A DNA stretch of 64,000 bases from Christiangramia sediminis (GCF_020552705.1 NZ_JAJBZG010000005.1:186001-250000); one strand, 5' to 3'; shown: positions 33,799 to 42,792, numbered from the stretch's first letter. The notes: generated from the sequence alone by a model not told the origin. Translations and numbers: made by a program.

Positions 33799-34593
33799 TT
33801 GGACATATTAGATGCTTTGATCCTTGGAATAATTCAGGGTCTTACCGAATTTTTACCCGTTTCTTCCAGCGGACATTTAGAATTGGGGAAAGCTATTCTA
33901 GGAGACACCAGTGTTCCTGAAGAATCCCTGTTATTCACCGTAGTACTTCACTTTGCAACAGCCTTGAGTACTTTGGTAGTGTTCAGAAAAGATGTTCTTG
34001 AGATCATTGGTGGTTTACTTAGTTTCAAATGGAATGAAGAAACCCAATTCTCCTTGAAGATCATCGTTTCCATGCTTCCTGCAGTAATCGTAGGGCTTTT
34101 ATTCGAGGAACAATTAGAAGCTTTATTTGGTGGAAATATTCTTTTTGTAGGATTTATGCTTTTAATAACTGCACTTCTATTATGGTTGGCCGATAAAGCC
34201 AAAAATACCGGAAAGAAAGTAAGCTACAGCAATGCATTTGTAATAGGAGTTTCTCAGGCTATCGCCATGTTACCGGGAATTTCCCGAAGCGGGGCTACCA
34301 TCTCAACTTCAGTATTATTGGGGAATGACAAAACTAAGGCTGCAAGGTTTTCATTTTTAATGGTCGTTCCATTAATCTTCGGAAAGATCGCTAAAGATCT
34401 TTTGAGTGGAGAATTAATGGCTAGTTCCACCGATTTTTCAATTTTAGCAGTTGGTTTTATAGCAGCATTCCTGGCGGGTCTTGTAGCCTGTACCTGGATG
34501 ATCTCCCTGGTTAAAAAGAGTAAGCTATCATGGTTTGCTATCTATTGTTTTGTAGTGGGACTCGCGGCGATTACTTTTGCATATGCACAATAA
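33799..34593 (+). CDS. uppP: Undecaprenyl-diphosphate phosphatase
   Basis: A 264-residue membrane protein with GIIQGLTEFLPVSSSGHL (about 10-27), LPGISRSGATIS and many TM spans, which recycles the undecaprenyl carrier for cell wall synthesis and gives bacitracin tolerance. The frame begins with TTG at 33799 (TTG-GAC-ATA), 5 bp after the previous stop; no in-frame ATG is nearby, so TTG is the likely start. Its last codons overlap truB. Confidence 0.95.
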   Translation: MDILDALILGIIQGLTEFLPVSSSGHLELGKAILGDTSVPEESLLFTVVLHFATALSTLVVFRKDVLEIIGGLLSFKWNEETQFSLKIIVSMLPAVIVGLLFEEQLEALFGGNILFVGFMLLITALLLWLADKAKNTGKKVSYSNAFVIGVSQAIAMLPGISRSGATISTSVLLGNDKTKAARFSFLMVVPLIFGKIAKDLLSGELMASSTDFSILAVGFIAAFLAGLVACTWMISLVKKSKLSWFAIYCFVVGLAAITFAYAQ

Positions 34594-35299
34594 GGAATTT
34601 ACTCCCGAAGAATTCAAGACCGGACAGGTGTTACTTTTTGACAAACCTTTGAACTGGACCTCATTTCAGGTTGTAAATAAGGTTAGATGGCTTATTAGAA
34701 AAAGCTGCAATATCAAAAAGATAAAAGTTGGTCACGCAGGAACATTAGATCCGCTGGCAACGGGGTTACTCATTATCTGCACAGGTAAATTCACCAAGAC
34801 GATTCCTGACCTTCAGGGGCAGATCAAAGAATACACAGGAACTTTTACTTTAGGAGCCACTACTCCATCTTTTGACCTGGAAACCGAAATTGATCAGGAT
34901 TTCCCCACAAAACATATATCTGAAAAATTTCTACAGGATACTTCCAAAAAATTCATTGGCGAAATTGAGCAAACTCCGCCGGTATTCTCTGCTTTAAAAA
35001 AAGACGGAAAAAGACTTTATGAATATGCCCGGGAAGGCAAGGAAGTTGAAGTAAAGTCAAGAAAGGTAGAAATTTCGGAATTTGAGATAGACTCAAGTAA
35101 CTTTCCGCAGATAGGTTTCAGAGTGGTTTGCAGCAAGGGAACTTACATTAGAAGTCTCGCCCACGAATTTGGTCAGGCTTTAGATAGCGGTGCGCATCTT
35201 TCAGAATTAAGAAGAACTGCAATTGGTGATTATTCTGTAGAAGAAGCGATGGATATAGAATCTTTCGAAAAATTGCTACCTTCACGAGAGAATAATTAA
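34583..35299 (+). CDS. truB: tRNA pseudouridine(55) synthase
   Basis: A 238-residue TruB: LLFDKPLNWTSFQVVNKVRWLIR, the catalytic motif GHAGTLDPLATGLL with its Asp, and CSKGTYIRSLAHEFGQ. It makes pseudouridine 55 in the T loop. I use the ATG at 34583 (MHNKEF), which overlaps the uppP stop; a TTG two codons upstream is less likely. Confidence 0.95.
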   Translation: MHNKEFTPEEFKTGQVLLFDKPLNWTSFQVVNKVRWLIRKSCNIKKIKVGHAGTLDPLATGLLIICTGKFTKTIPDLQGQIKEYTGTFTLGATTPSFDLETEIDQDFPTKHISEKFLQDTSKKFIGEIEQTPPVFSALKKDGKRLYEYAREGKEVEVKSRKVEISEFEIDSSNFPQIGFRVVCSKGTYIRSLAHEFGQALDSGAHLSELRRTAIGDYSVEEAMDIESFEKLLPSRENN

Positions 35300-35321
35300 G
35301 TCGACTGACTGTTAATTAGAT

Positions 35322-36050
35322 ATGGAATTTTTCGAGAACTTTTTCGACAAGCATAAGGCGCTTATCATAACTTCGCTTCTGTTTGCTATCCTGATGCTGG
35401 CATTATATAATTTTAATCTTGCCAATAGTAATCAGCAAACTGCAGAGATGTTGGTGGATCTTGAACAATTCAAAGTTGAGGAAGAGGAAAAAGCAGAACC
35501 TGAAAAGCAGGAAGAAACTCCAAAAAGAAATCCGCGGGATGTTCAAACCCACCAGGCCTATAATCAGGACAAAGAAACCCGGGAAGCAGATTTTAAAAAT
35601 CAACTGGATAAGATATTCGAAAAAAATAGTGCCGAGCAGGAACAGGCAGAAAATGAGGATACTGAAGGTTCTAGCGGTAATTATTCGGTAAACAGGAAAA
35701 ATTCTGAAGAGCAGAAAAAACGTTCAGACGGAGATGATTCTGCAGAAGAAACTTCTCAGAGCTCTGCCGCATACGATTATAGTTCTATTTCATTTTCATT
35801 AAAAGGGAGACGGGCAGTAAAAATCCCAAATCCGGTGTACACCTGTGATACAGCAGGAAAAGTTGTAATAAATATTACCGTGGACGCCAATGGATATGTT
35901 ATAGATTCATCAGTAAACAAAGGGAGTTCAACTACTTCTAACGAATGTTTAACAGATCGTGCCCTGGAATATTCTGCCGGAGCAAGATTTAGCAAACTGG
36001 CAGGTAGGAATTCTCAACCCGGTACCATCACTTATCACTTTAGATCTTAA
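35322..36050 (+). CDS. TonB-like envelope protein
   Basis: A 242-residue protein with one N-terminal TM (about 15-33), a long polar linker rich in Glu, Lys and Gln, and a C-terminal beta domain (about 160-242) with GKVVINITVDANGYVIDSSV, the TonB C-terminal pattern. It likely links the inner membrane to outer-membrane receptors. It lies in the operon between truB and tag, a common position for this protein in Flavobacteria. Confidence 0.75.
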   Translation: MEFFENFFDKHKALIITSLLFAILMLALYNFNLANSNQQTAEMLVDLEQFKVEEEEKAEPEKQEETPKRNPRDVQTHQAYNQDKETREADFKNQLDKIFEKNSAEQEQAENEDTEGSSGNYSVNRKNSEEQKKRSDGDDSAEETSQSSAAYDYSSISFSLKGRRAVKIPNPVYTCDTAGKVVINITVDANGYVIDSSVNKGSSTTSNECLTDRALEYSAGARFSKLAGRNSQPGTITYHFRS

Positions 36051-36052
36051 TT

Positions 36053-36646
36053 ATGGCAGAATTAAAACGTTGTGGCTGGTGTGAAGGCGATCCTTTGTAT
36101 GAAGCCTATCACGATCACGAATGGGGCATCCCCGTACTTGACGATGATACCCTGTTTGAATTTCTTACCCTGGAAACCTTTCAGGCGGGATTGAGCTGGA
36201 TCACTATTTTACGGAAACGGAATAACTTTAGAGAAGCTTTTGATAATTTCGATTATCGAAAAATTGCACAATATAAAGATGCGAAGGTGACCGAGCTAAT
36301 GCAGGATGCCGGTATCATCAGGAATCAAATGAAGATTCGGGCGGCCGTTACCAATGCTCAAAGATTTATGATGATCCAGGATGAATTTGGCAGCTTTTCC
36401 AAATATATCTGGGAATTTGTAGAAGGAGAACCTATTCAGAACGAAGTAGAAGATTACAAAAAAGCACCGGCAACCACAGAAATTAGCGATAAACTAAGTA
36501 AAGATCTCAAAAAAAGAGGATTCAAGTTTGTTGGCTCAACAGTGATCTATGCACATATGCAGGCTACCGGAATGGTGAACGATCACCAGGTAGATTGTTT
36601 CAGATATAAGCCCGTAAAAGAATTAGGTAAAAAAGTTAACCTGTAA
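36053..36646 (+). CDS. tag: DNA-3-methyladenine glycosylase I
   Basis: A 197-residue Tag enzyme: RCGWCEGDPLYEAYHDHEWG (zinc-binding Cys and His, then the family hallmark), FEFLTLETFQAGLSWITIL, and the C-terminal VNDHQVDCFRY that completes the zinc site. It removes 3-methyladenine from DNA. It starts 2 bp after the TonB-like gene, and its stop overlaps the next start (TAATG). Confidence 0.96.
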   Translation: MAELKRCGWCEGDPLYEAYHDHEWGIPVLDDDTLFEFLTLETFQAGLSWITILRKRNNFREAFDNFDYRKIAQYKDAKVTELMQDAGIIRNQMKIRAAVTNAQRFMMIQDEFGSFSKYIWEFVEGEPIQNEVEDYKKAPATTEISDKLSKDLKKRGFKFVGSTVIYAHMQATGMVNDHQVDCFRYKPVKELGKKVNL

Positions 36647-37227
36647 TGAAACATTTGTTACTTCTATTCATTTATATTCTGCCGATTTTTGCTCTTGCTC
36701 AGGACAATAAGATCGAAAAGGAAGATCGCATAAAGCTGGAAGAAATGCCGGAAAGTGTTTCATTATTTCTGAAGGAGAACCTTCCGGAAAATATAAAGAA
36801 AGTCCGCTATTATTATGAAACAGATGGACAAAAAAAAAGCTATGAAGCCAAATTCAAATATGAACGGTACAACTTCAGTGTAGAATTTAATAAGGATGGA
36901 AATCTTGAAGATGTTGAAATTACTGCGAAAAAAAACGAACTAATCAAACTGGTTTATGACAATATAGAAGCCCACCTCGAACAAAATCACGAGCGATTCC
37001 GAATTGAAAAAATTCAGGCTCAATATTTATCAAAAGATGGGGATGCTAAGAATACGTTTTACCGCAGTATTAATTTTCGAAAACTTCAACCAGATAATTA
37101 TGAATTAATAGTGGCAACAAAAGATAAGGGAAAGCTTGAAAAATTCGAAATGCTCTTTGATGAAATGGGAATTTTTGAAGAACAACGAAAAATTATAAGG
37201 AATTCCTATGACTATCTTCTCTTCTAA
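36646..37227 (+). CDS. Secreted PepSY-like protein
   Basis: A 193-residue protein with a signal peptide (LLLLFIYILPIFALAQ). The mature part has the PepSY-like pattern EEMPESVSLFLKENLPEN, then VRYYYETDGQKKSYEAKF and VEFNKDGNLEDVEI. Its stop lies inside the next gene (20-bp overlap). The function is unknown; PepSY-like domains often restrain or sense proteases or ligands. Confidence 0.65.
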   Translation: MKHLLLLFIYILPIFALAQDNKIEKEDRIKLEEMPESVSLFLKENLPENIKKVRYYYETDGQKKSYEAKFKYERYNFSVEFNKDGNLEDVEITAKKNELIKLVYDNIEAHLEQNHERFRIEKIQAQYLSKDGDAKNTFYRSINFRKLQPDNYELIVATKDKGKLEKFEMLFDEMGIFEEQRKIIRNSYDYLLF

Positions 37228-37894
37228 AAAATTCCTCCTTCTTCCATTTTTACTACTTTCCGGATTATTGTTTTCTCAAGAGGATTTCTCTGTATATGCA
37301 GAACCTGAATTCTCTCTTAATATTGAAAGTGATAGCAGATGGTCTTATAATTTTGGAGTTGGGAACAGAAATCTGATTTTACAGAACGAAACAGATCAAC
37401 TCAGAGTACAACATCTCGAACTCAGCCAGTTTACGAGTTATGAGGTTGGTTTTTACAGCAAGCTTAGTTTGGGGCTAAGATATAGATTCAGGGAAGTTTT
37501 TGAGGACAGCCGGGAAGATGAAATTCGAATAACCCAGCAATATGGCCGCAGCCGGAAATTCAATCGGGTGAAAATTGCCCACAGAATTAGATTTGAAGAG
37601 CGTTTTCGTGAACAGACCAGTTTTAGAAGTCGTTATGAATTTTCAGTAGAATTTCCTTTAAGTGGAGACAGAGTAGATGAGAAAGAGTTTTTTATGGTTA
37701 CCAATACTGAAGCATTATGGAGTATGGGAAAACAACAAAAACCATCTTTTGAGCATCGTTTCGGGATTTCTGTAGGTAACGAACTATTTAGGAATACAAA
37801 GCTTGATATTGGCCTGGAATATCGTCTTGATGATTATACACAAGCTACCACCCACGAATTGTTTATTCTTACGGGAATTAACCTCTCTATTTGA
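37208..37894 (+). CDS. DUF2490 outer-membrane beta-barrel protein
   Basis: A 228-residue protein with a signal peptide (FLLLPFLLLSGLLFSQ) and alternating beta strands rich in aromatic and charged residues (LSLGLRYRFREVFED, RIRFEERFREQTSFRSRYEF, LDIGLEYRLDDY), the DUF2490 pattern. It is the last gene of the ftsX operon and overlaps the PepSY-like gene by 20 bp; its end overlaps the convergent aat gene by 8 bp. Confidence 0.8.
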   Translation: MTIFSSKKFLLLPFLLLSGLLFSQEDFSVYAEPEFSLNIESDSRWSYNFGVGNRNLILQNETDQLRVQHLELSQFTSYEVGFYSKLSLGLRYRFREVFEDSREDEIRITQQYGRSRKFNRVKIAHRIRFEERFREQTSFRSRYEFSVEFPLSGDRVDEKEFFMVTNTEALWSMGKQQKPSFEHRFGISVGNELFRNTKLDIGLEYRLDDYTQATTHELFILTGINLSI

Positions 37895-38525
37895 GGAATT
37901 TCAAAAACTCCTCTCTCGGAATTTCCTCTGCACCCAGACTTTCCAGATGACTGGTATAGATCTGGCAATCTATAAGTTTTACTCCTTCATTTTTCAGTTT
38001 TTGAACCAGTTTAATAAAACCAAATTTTGAAGCATTGCTGGCTTTTGCGAACATGCTTTCGCCACAGAAGACATGTTTATCTTTTAGATAGATTCCATAG
38101 AGTCCACCAACCAAGTTATCTTTATCCCACACCTCAACAGACTGAGCTAAACCTTGTTGATATAGCTGAAGATAATTCTCTTTGATCTCGGGGGTGATCC
38201 AGGTCCCATCCTGCCCTTTTCTATCAACCTGTCCACAATTCTCGATCACTTTTTCGAAATTCTTATTGAAAGTCACCTGAAATTTATCCTGATTCAGGAA
38301 AGGCCGCATGCTTTTGGCAATTTTCAGATTCTCCGGATAAAGAACCATTCTTGGATCTGGTGACCACCATAGCACCGGCTGCCCTTTATTATACCAGGGA
38401 AAGATACCTTTATAATAAGCCTCTTCTAACCTTTCAGGGCTTATATCCCTGCTCACTGCAAGCAAACCCTCGCTGTCTGCGAATGTTACCGGTGGCAATT
38501 CCTGATTTGGATAGATAAAGTACAA
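37887..38525 (-). CDS. aat: Leucyl/phenylalanyl-tRNA--protein transferase
   Basis: A 212-residue Aat: YYKGIFPWYNKGQPVLWWSPDPRMVL near the start, then GQDGTWITPEIKENY and VGGLYGIYLKDKHVFCGESMF. It adds Leu or Phe to N-terminal Lys or Arg as part of the N-degron pathway with ClpAP. It overlaps the DUF2490 gene tail to tail. Confidence 0.95.
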   Translation of the reverse strand: MYFIYPNQELPPVTFADSEGLLAVSRDISPERLEEAYYKGIFPWYNKGQPVLWWSPDPRMVLYPENLKIAKSMRPFLNQDKFQVTFNKNFEKVIENCGQVDRKGQDGTWITPEIKENYLQLYQQGLAQSVEVWDKDNLVGGLYGIYLKDKHVFCGESMFAKASNASKFGFIKLVQKLKNEGVKLIDCQIYTSHLESLGAEEIPREEFLKFLK

Positions 38526-38554
38526 TTGCTTTTCTTTTTAAGGCTGAAAATAAA

Positions 38555-38584
38555 AAAGTCCGGTGATTTATTCAACCGGACTTT
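38555..38584 (-). terminator. Terminator downstream of the DUF3127 gene
   Basis: AAAGTCCGGT (38555-38564) pairs with ACCGGACTTT (38575-38584), followed on the minus strand by a T-run. It separates the flavin reductase-DUF3127 unit from aat. Confidence 0.8.
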
Positions 38585-38594
38585 AGTTTAAATA

Positions 38595-38693
38595 GGTCGA
38601 ACTTCGACAAGCTCAGTTCTACAAATGATATTTAATGTGTCATCTCGAACGAAGTGAGAGATCTCAATAGATTTCTCCCGTTGGTCGAAATGA
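38595..38693. repeat. TTCGAC...GCTCAG intergenic repeat, long form
   Basis: The left half shares the TTCGACAAGCTCAGTTCTAC core with 31851-31910. The right half adds TCTCGAACGAAGTGAGAGA, a palindrome, and ends GGTCGAAATGAC, close to an inverse of the left end. Confidence 0.6.
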
Positions 38694-38709
38694 CTAAATC
38701 AAATTATTT

Positions 38710-39084
38710 TTAGAAAGGAAGATCATCATAATCCTCTTCATTCAAATCACTAGCCGGCTCAAACTGGTCTGGTGGTGGTACATTAGAACCTCCAGACGGC
38801 TGCTGTGCCGCAAGATTTTCAATTCTCCAACCCTGGATAGAATTGAAATATTTTGTTTCTCCCTGAGGGCTTACCCACTCACGTCCTCTTAGGTTAACCC
38901 CAACTTTTACAGGCTGACCTACCTGGAACGCATCCAAAAGGCTGCATTTGTCCTGAACAAATTCTATCATGATATGTTGAGGGTACTGCTCCTCTGTGGT
39001 TACAACCATCTCTCTTTTCTGAAATCCGTTGCTACCAAATGTTTTTATGTCGCCAATAAGCTTAATTTTTCCCTGTACTTCCAT
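38710..39084 (-). CDS. DUF3127 protein with SSB-like acidic tail
   Basis: A 124-residue protein with a small OB-like domain (about 1-95: GKIKLIGDIKTFGSNGFQKREMVVTT, KCSLLDAFQVGQPVKVGVNLRGREWV) and a disordered Pro/Gly tail ending NEEDYDDLPF. The last residues copy the SSB C-terminal tip (acidic residues, then Pro-Phe) that recruits repair and replication proteins. DUF3127 is a Bacteroidota family of unknown function. It lies 8 bp after the flavin reductase gene. Confidence 0.85.
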   Translation of the reverse strand: MEVQGKIKLIGDIKTFGSNGFQKREMVVTTEEQYPQHIMIEFVQDKCSLLDAFQVGQPVKVGVNLRGREWVSPQGETKYFNSIQGWRIENLAAQQPSGGSNVPPPDQFEPASDLNEEDYDDLPF

Positions 39085-39092
39085 TGTCTCGT

Positions 39093-39965
39093 TTATTTTG
39101 CTAATAATATTTTCCAGGCATCTTCCGGTTTACCTTTTTCAAGATACAACTGCGCCTGCGTATGAATTTTTACTTTATCACCACTTTTTACAAGTTCGGC
39201 TTCTTGTGTATTCGATCTAAGAAATTCTTCAATTTCAGCATTTTCAGGGAAAGCTTCCACATTCCCTAATTTCCCCAGGTCGTTCCCGGTAAGAACATTA
39301 CTTTTTCTAATCTCTTCAGGCATGGCATCTACTCCAATTCCAAGAGTGGAAAGTGGTTTAGGAACTTCGAACATTCCATCTTTTGCCCTGGTATACCAGT
39401 TACCACCCATCCGGGCTACCTGGTCTATCTTATGCTGGTCTATAAACCCATCTGCATCAAGAATTTCTTCTTTTATATGCATTTTAACCACATGACAGAT
39501 CACAAGGTTTCCTGCTCCACCTTCGGTGCCGGTTTCAATAACTTCCTTGATCTTGCATTCAAACTGAACCGGAGACTCGGCAACTCTGAAAGGTTTTACC
39601 AGATCAGATTTCAGCATGGTTAAACCCGCTTTTTCAAATTCATTGATTCCTTCGGCATATTCGGTGCTGGAAAGTGACATTTGTTGAACAATATCATAAT
39701 TCACAATATTGATAACTACCTCATCTACTTTTTTAGCATTTTCAAACGTATGTTTTGTGGTATTATCTCTTCCCCTTCTTGCAGGTGAAAAAATCAAAAC
39801 CGGCGGATTCGCGCCAAAAACATTAAAAAAACTAAAAGGGGAAAGATTAGGATTTCCGTCCTCATCAATTGTACTTGCAAAAGCAATAGGTCTTGGACCT
39901 ACAGCTCCCAATAGGTATTGGTGCAATTTTCCTACACTTACATCCTTAGGTTCTATACTGAACAT
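39093..39965 (-). CDS. Flavin reductase family protein
   Basis: A 290-residue protein with the flavin-binding barrel: LHQYLLGAVGPRPIAFAST, GNPNLSPFSFFNVFGANPPVL, then RDNTTKHTFENAKK. Its C-terminal extension beyond about residue 210 is found in the DIM6/NTAB-like subgroup. Frame extension to 40019 adds eighteen residues without similarity, so I start at ATG 39965 (MFSIEPKDVSV). It is the first gene of a pair with the DUF3127 gene. Confidence 0.85.
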   Translation of the reverse strand: MFSIEPKDVSVGKLHQYLLGAVGPRPIAFASTIDEDGNPNLSPFSFFNVFGANPPVLIFSPARRGRDNTTKHTFENAKKVDEVVINIVNYDIVQQMSLSSTEYAEGINEFEKAGLTMLKSDLVKPFRVAESPVQFECKIKEVIETGTEGGAGNLVICHVVKMHIKEEILDADGFIDQHKIDQVARMGGNWYTRAKDGMFEVPKPLSTLGIGVDAMPEEIRKSNVLTGNDLGKLGNVEAFPENAEIEEFLRSNTQEAELVKSGDKVKIHTQAQLYLEKGKPEDAWKILLAK

Positions 39966-40079
39966 AGATTGATTTTTGCCAAAGATAAAGAATCGAACAG
40001 GGAATGAAAAGCAATGCATTACAATAAAAATAGTTTTAAAACGCTTATATTTATTTTGGATTAAAAGCCGGAAGCATAC

Positions 40080-41228
40080 ATGAATCTACCCGACGAACGC
40101 AGCTTTAATCGCTGGTTTATCATTATTTCCTGCCTTGTGGTCACCAGCCTGGTGCTCTGGAATACAAGTATATTTTTTCAGCGGCTTAAAGAAGACGAAC
40201 GGGCTAAAATGAATATCTGGGCTAAGGCTCAGGAAGAGCTAAGCAATGCTCCTGAAGATGCAGACCTAAGCCTTATTCTGGAAATCCTGAACAATAACAC
40301 CACTATTCCAATTATTCATACTGATGAAAATGGAGAAATAGCCTACACCACTAATTTAGATCCTTCCATTATTGAAGATACTGAAAAAACTCAGGAATAT
40401 CTGGAAGATCTTAAAGACGAGAATGAACCTATAATTATAGATCTGGGTGAAGGTCAGGTTCAATATCTATACTATGGCAACTCTCCCGCTCTTAATAAAT
40501 TGAAATATTACCCGATTGGCCTCACTCTTATAGGATTTTTATTTATTGGGGTGGTCTATTTCTTTTACACTACCACAAAATCGAGTGAGCAGAATAAGCT
40601 TTGGGCAGGGATGGCCAAAGAAACCGCACATCAAATCGGAACCCCTCTAAGTTCGCTTATTGGCTGGACCGAAATTCTGAAAACAGAAAATATAGACCCC
40701 TCTTATGTGGAAGAGATGGAAAAGGATATTGACCGTTTGAGAACCATCACAGAACGATTTTCAAAAATAGGATCTTTACCTAATTTAAAGCAGACTGATA
40801 TTGTAGCCTCTACCAAGGAGAGTTACGAATATTTAAAAACCCGAAGTTCCAACCTTATACATTTTAGCATTAGAGCGCCAAGACAGCCTATCAACGTGAT
40901 GCTGAATGAACAGCTTTACAGCTGGACCATTGAGAACCTGGTGAAAAACGCCATCGATGCCATGCGCGGAAAAGGAGAACTTCAAATAGAGATCAAACAG
41001 GATCTGAAACAGGCATATATTTACATTACAGATACCGGGAAAGGTATAGATAAGAATAAATACAGATCGATTTTCGAACCTGGACAAACCACAAAAAAAC
41101 GGGGTTGGGGACTCGGACTTTCTTTAGCAAGAAGAATAATCGAAGAATATCACAAGGGAAAGATCAAAGTTGCCAGAAGTGAGATTGGTAAAGGAACTAC
41201 ATTTCAGATTAGTCTGAAAAAAGTTTAA
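40080..41228 (+). CDS. Sensor histidine kinase, two TM
   Basis: A 382-residue kinase with TMs at about 12-33 and 143-163 framing an extracytoplasmic sensor (about 34-142). The H-box is KETAHQIGTPLSSLIGW with phosphoacceptor His184, then the N-box (ENLVKNAIDAMRGKGE) and DTGKGI and GWGLGLSLARRI. No response regulator is adjacent, so its partner is unlinked. Its stop overlaps the convergent thioesterase gene by 4 bp. Confidence 0.9.
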   Translation: MNLPDERSFNRWFIIISCLVVTSLVLWNTSIFFQRLKEDERAKMNIWAKAQEELSNAPEDADLSLILEILNNNTTIPIIHTDENGEIAYTTNLDPSIIEDTEKTQEYLEDLKDENEPIIIDLGEGQVQYLYYGNSPALNKLKYYPIGLTLIGFLFIGVVYFFYTTTKSSEQNKLWAGMAKETAHQIGTPLSSLIGWTEILKTENIDPSYVEEMEKDIDRLRTITERFSKIGSLPNLKQTDIVASTKESYEYLKTRSSNLIHFSIRAPRQPINVMLNEQLYSWTIENLVKNAIDAMRGKGELQIEIKQDLKQAYIYITDTGKGIDKNKYRSIFEPGQTTKKRGWGLGLSLARRIIEEYHKGKIKVARSEIGKGTTFQISLKKV

Positions 41229-41638
41229 AATTCAGAGATCTTATTTCTCATCCAGTCGGGAACAGCAAAAGTTTCTTTCTTCTTAAAATCGAAACAAACC
41301 ACAACATCATCCCCTTCCGCACAAATTTCATCCTTTTCATTAAGAATAATATGCTTTAGACCGAAGCTTGTATTCCCAATAAAATCAAGTTTGGTTTTCA
41401 CAATGGCATTCCCGGGATAAAATAATGCTTTTTTGAAATCACATTTGGTGGAAACCAGCATGGTGCCCTGGTTAGAAGACCTGTAAAATTCATGGATCCC
41501 GGAAGCTTCCCAAAAATTGACCCTTCCGCTTTGAAGATATCTCATATAGGAAACATTGTTCACATGCTCATACATATCGAGATCGCTCCAGTCTATTCTA
41601 ATTTCCAGGCTTAATTTGAAATCAGGGAAATCGCTCAC
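41225..41638 (-). CDS. Acyl-CoA thioesterase, hotdog fold (4HBT/YbgC-like)
   Basis: A 137-residue hotdog protein with RIDWSDLDMYEHVNNVSYMRYLQ, the 4HBT active-site helix with its Asp, and the strand TKLDFIGNTSFGLKHIIL. It hydrolyses acyl-CoA or acyl-ACP thioesters; substrate unknown. It overlaps the HIT gene by 4 bp (ATGA) and is the last gene of greA-HIT-thioesterase. Confidence 0.88.
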   Translation of the reverse strand: MSDFPDFKLSLEIRIDWSDLDMYEHVNNVSYMRYLQSGRVNFWEASGIHEFYRSSNQGTMLVSTKCDFKKALFYPGNAIVKTKLDFIGNTSFGLKHIILNEKDEICAEGDDVVVCFDFKKKETFAVPDWMRNKISEF

Positions 41639-42030
41639 AGTTCAATATTGGAATTTATAGCTGCAGCCAGGTCCTTAAACTCCTGCTCGCTCATTTCAAC
41701 ATTATTGGAAAAATCCATATCCTTCATACTATTCAGGGGAATTAAATGTACATGACAGTGAGGTACCTCCAGTCCCACCACAGCCATTCCCACTCGTTTG
41801 CAGGAGATTGTTTTTTCAAGCGCGATCGAGACCCTTCTGGTAAAACGCATCAATTCCTGATACATTTCTTCTTCCAGATCCCAGATCTTATCGATCTCCT
41901 TTTTAGGGATACACAATACGTGTCCCTTAGCATTTGGCCTGACATCTAAAAAAGCTAAAAACTGACTATTTTCAGCAACTTTATAAGATGGAACTTCTCC
42001 TTTTACGATTTTTGTAAATAGTGTAGACAT
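41635..42030 (-). CDS. HIT family protein (nucleotide hydrolase)
   Basis: A 131-residue protein with LFTKIVKGEVPSYKV, LDVRPNAKGHVLCIPKKE and the histidine triad PHCHVHLIP. HINT-type proteins cleave nucleoside phosphoramidates or dinucleotide polyphosphates. It overlaps the thioesterase start and lies 97 bp after greA. Confidence 0.92.
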   Translation of the reverse strand: MSTLFTKIVKGEVPSYKVAENSQFLAFLDVRPNAKGHVLCIPKKEIDKIWDLEEEMYQELMRFTRRVSIALEKTISCKRVGMAVVGLEVPHCHVHLIPLNSMKDMDFSNNVEMSEQEFKDLAAAINSNIEL

Positions 42031-42127
42031 ACTTGGGTTGGTTTTTAATAAAATTAAAGAATCCTTTTCTCAAATCCGAAATTACAGATGAAAGAAAAGG
42101 ATTTAATTTTAACTGAAATGAGACGAA

Positions 42128-42604
42128 TTATTCCCTCCAGATCTCGATCACTTCAAATTTTACGGTTCCATTTGGAACTTCTATTTCTGCAGTATCACCC
42201 ACCTGTTTTCCTAAAAGCCCTTTTCCTATAGGAGAATCAACTGAAATTTTACCGGATTTAAGATCGGCTTCGCTCTGGGCAACCAGCATATAAGTCATCT
42301 CAGCACCATTAGTTTGATTCTTAATTTTCACATGAGAATGAACCAGTACTTTGGAAGTATCTAATTGCGATTCATCAATAACTCTTGCATTGGCAAAAAC
42401 TTCTTCCAGTTTGGATATCTTCATCTCTAAAAGCCCCTGAGCTTCTTTTGCCGCATCATACTCGGCATTCTCACTCAAGTCTCCTTTATCTCTGGCCTCT
42501 CCAATCGCCTGAGACGCTTTTGGTCTCTCAACGTCTTTAAGATGATTAAGTTCATCTCTAAGCTTTTTCAACCCTTCCGGGGTGTAATAAGATACTTTAC
42601 TCAT
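42128..42604 (-). CDS. greA: Transcription elongation factor GreA
   Basis: A 158-residue GreA with an N-terminal coiled coil (YYTPEGLKKLRDELNHLKDVERP, then GDLSENAEYDAAKEAQG with its acidic tip) and the C-terminal FKBP-like domain (SPIGKGLLGKQVGDTAEIEVPNG). It rescues backtracked RNA polymerase. The 250-bp region upstream holds several hairpins. Confidence 0.96.
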   Translation of the reverse strand: MSKVSYYTPEGLKKLRDELNHLKDVERPKASQAIGEARDKGDLSENAEYDAAKEAQGLLEMKISKLEEVFANARVIDESQLDTSKVLVHSHVKIKNQTNGAEMTYMLVAQSEADLKSGKISVDSPIGKGLLGKQVGDTAEIEVPNGTVKFEVIEIWRE

Positions 42605-42633
42605 AACTTTATCGTTTTAATATTTCGCAGTCA

Positions 42634-42792
42634 GGGGGGACAAACCCTCCCGAACCGGAAAAAATACCTTATAATGATTTTATTAATAATTGAATCCCTG
42701 GATGCGGGATTGCCCGGATCTATAAAGTTTTAGCTCTCCGGGTTTAAACTATTGCATCATTAACTAAAAAAATCCCATTTCTCGCGGGATTT
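42634..42792 (-). promoter_or_regulatory. Hairpin-rich region upstream of greA
   Basis: GC-rich stems in an AT-rich gap: GGGGGG (42634-42639) with CCCTCC; AATCCC (42693-42698) with GGGATT (42706-42711); CCCGGA (42713-42718) with TCCGGG (42737-42742); and AAATCCC (42770-42776) with GGGATTT (42786-42792), the last followed on the minus strand by a T-run. It could be a structured greA leader, or the last hairpin could block antisense transcription from the right. Confidence 0.4.
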
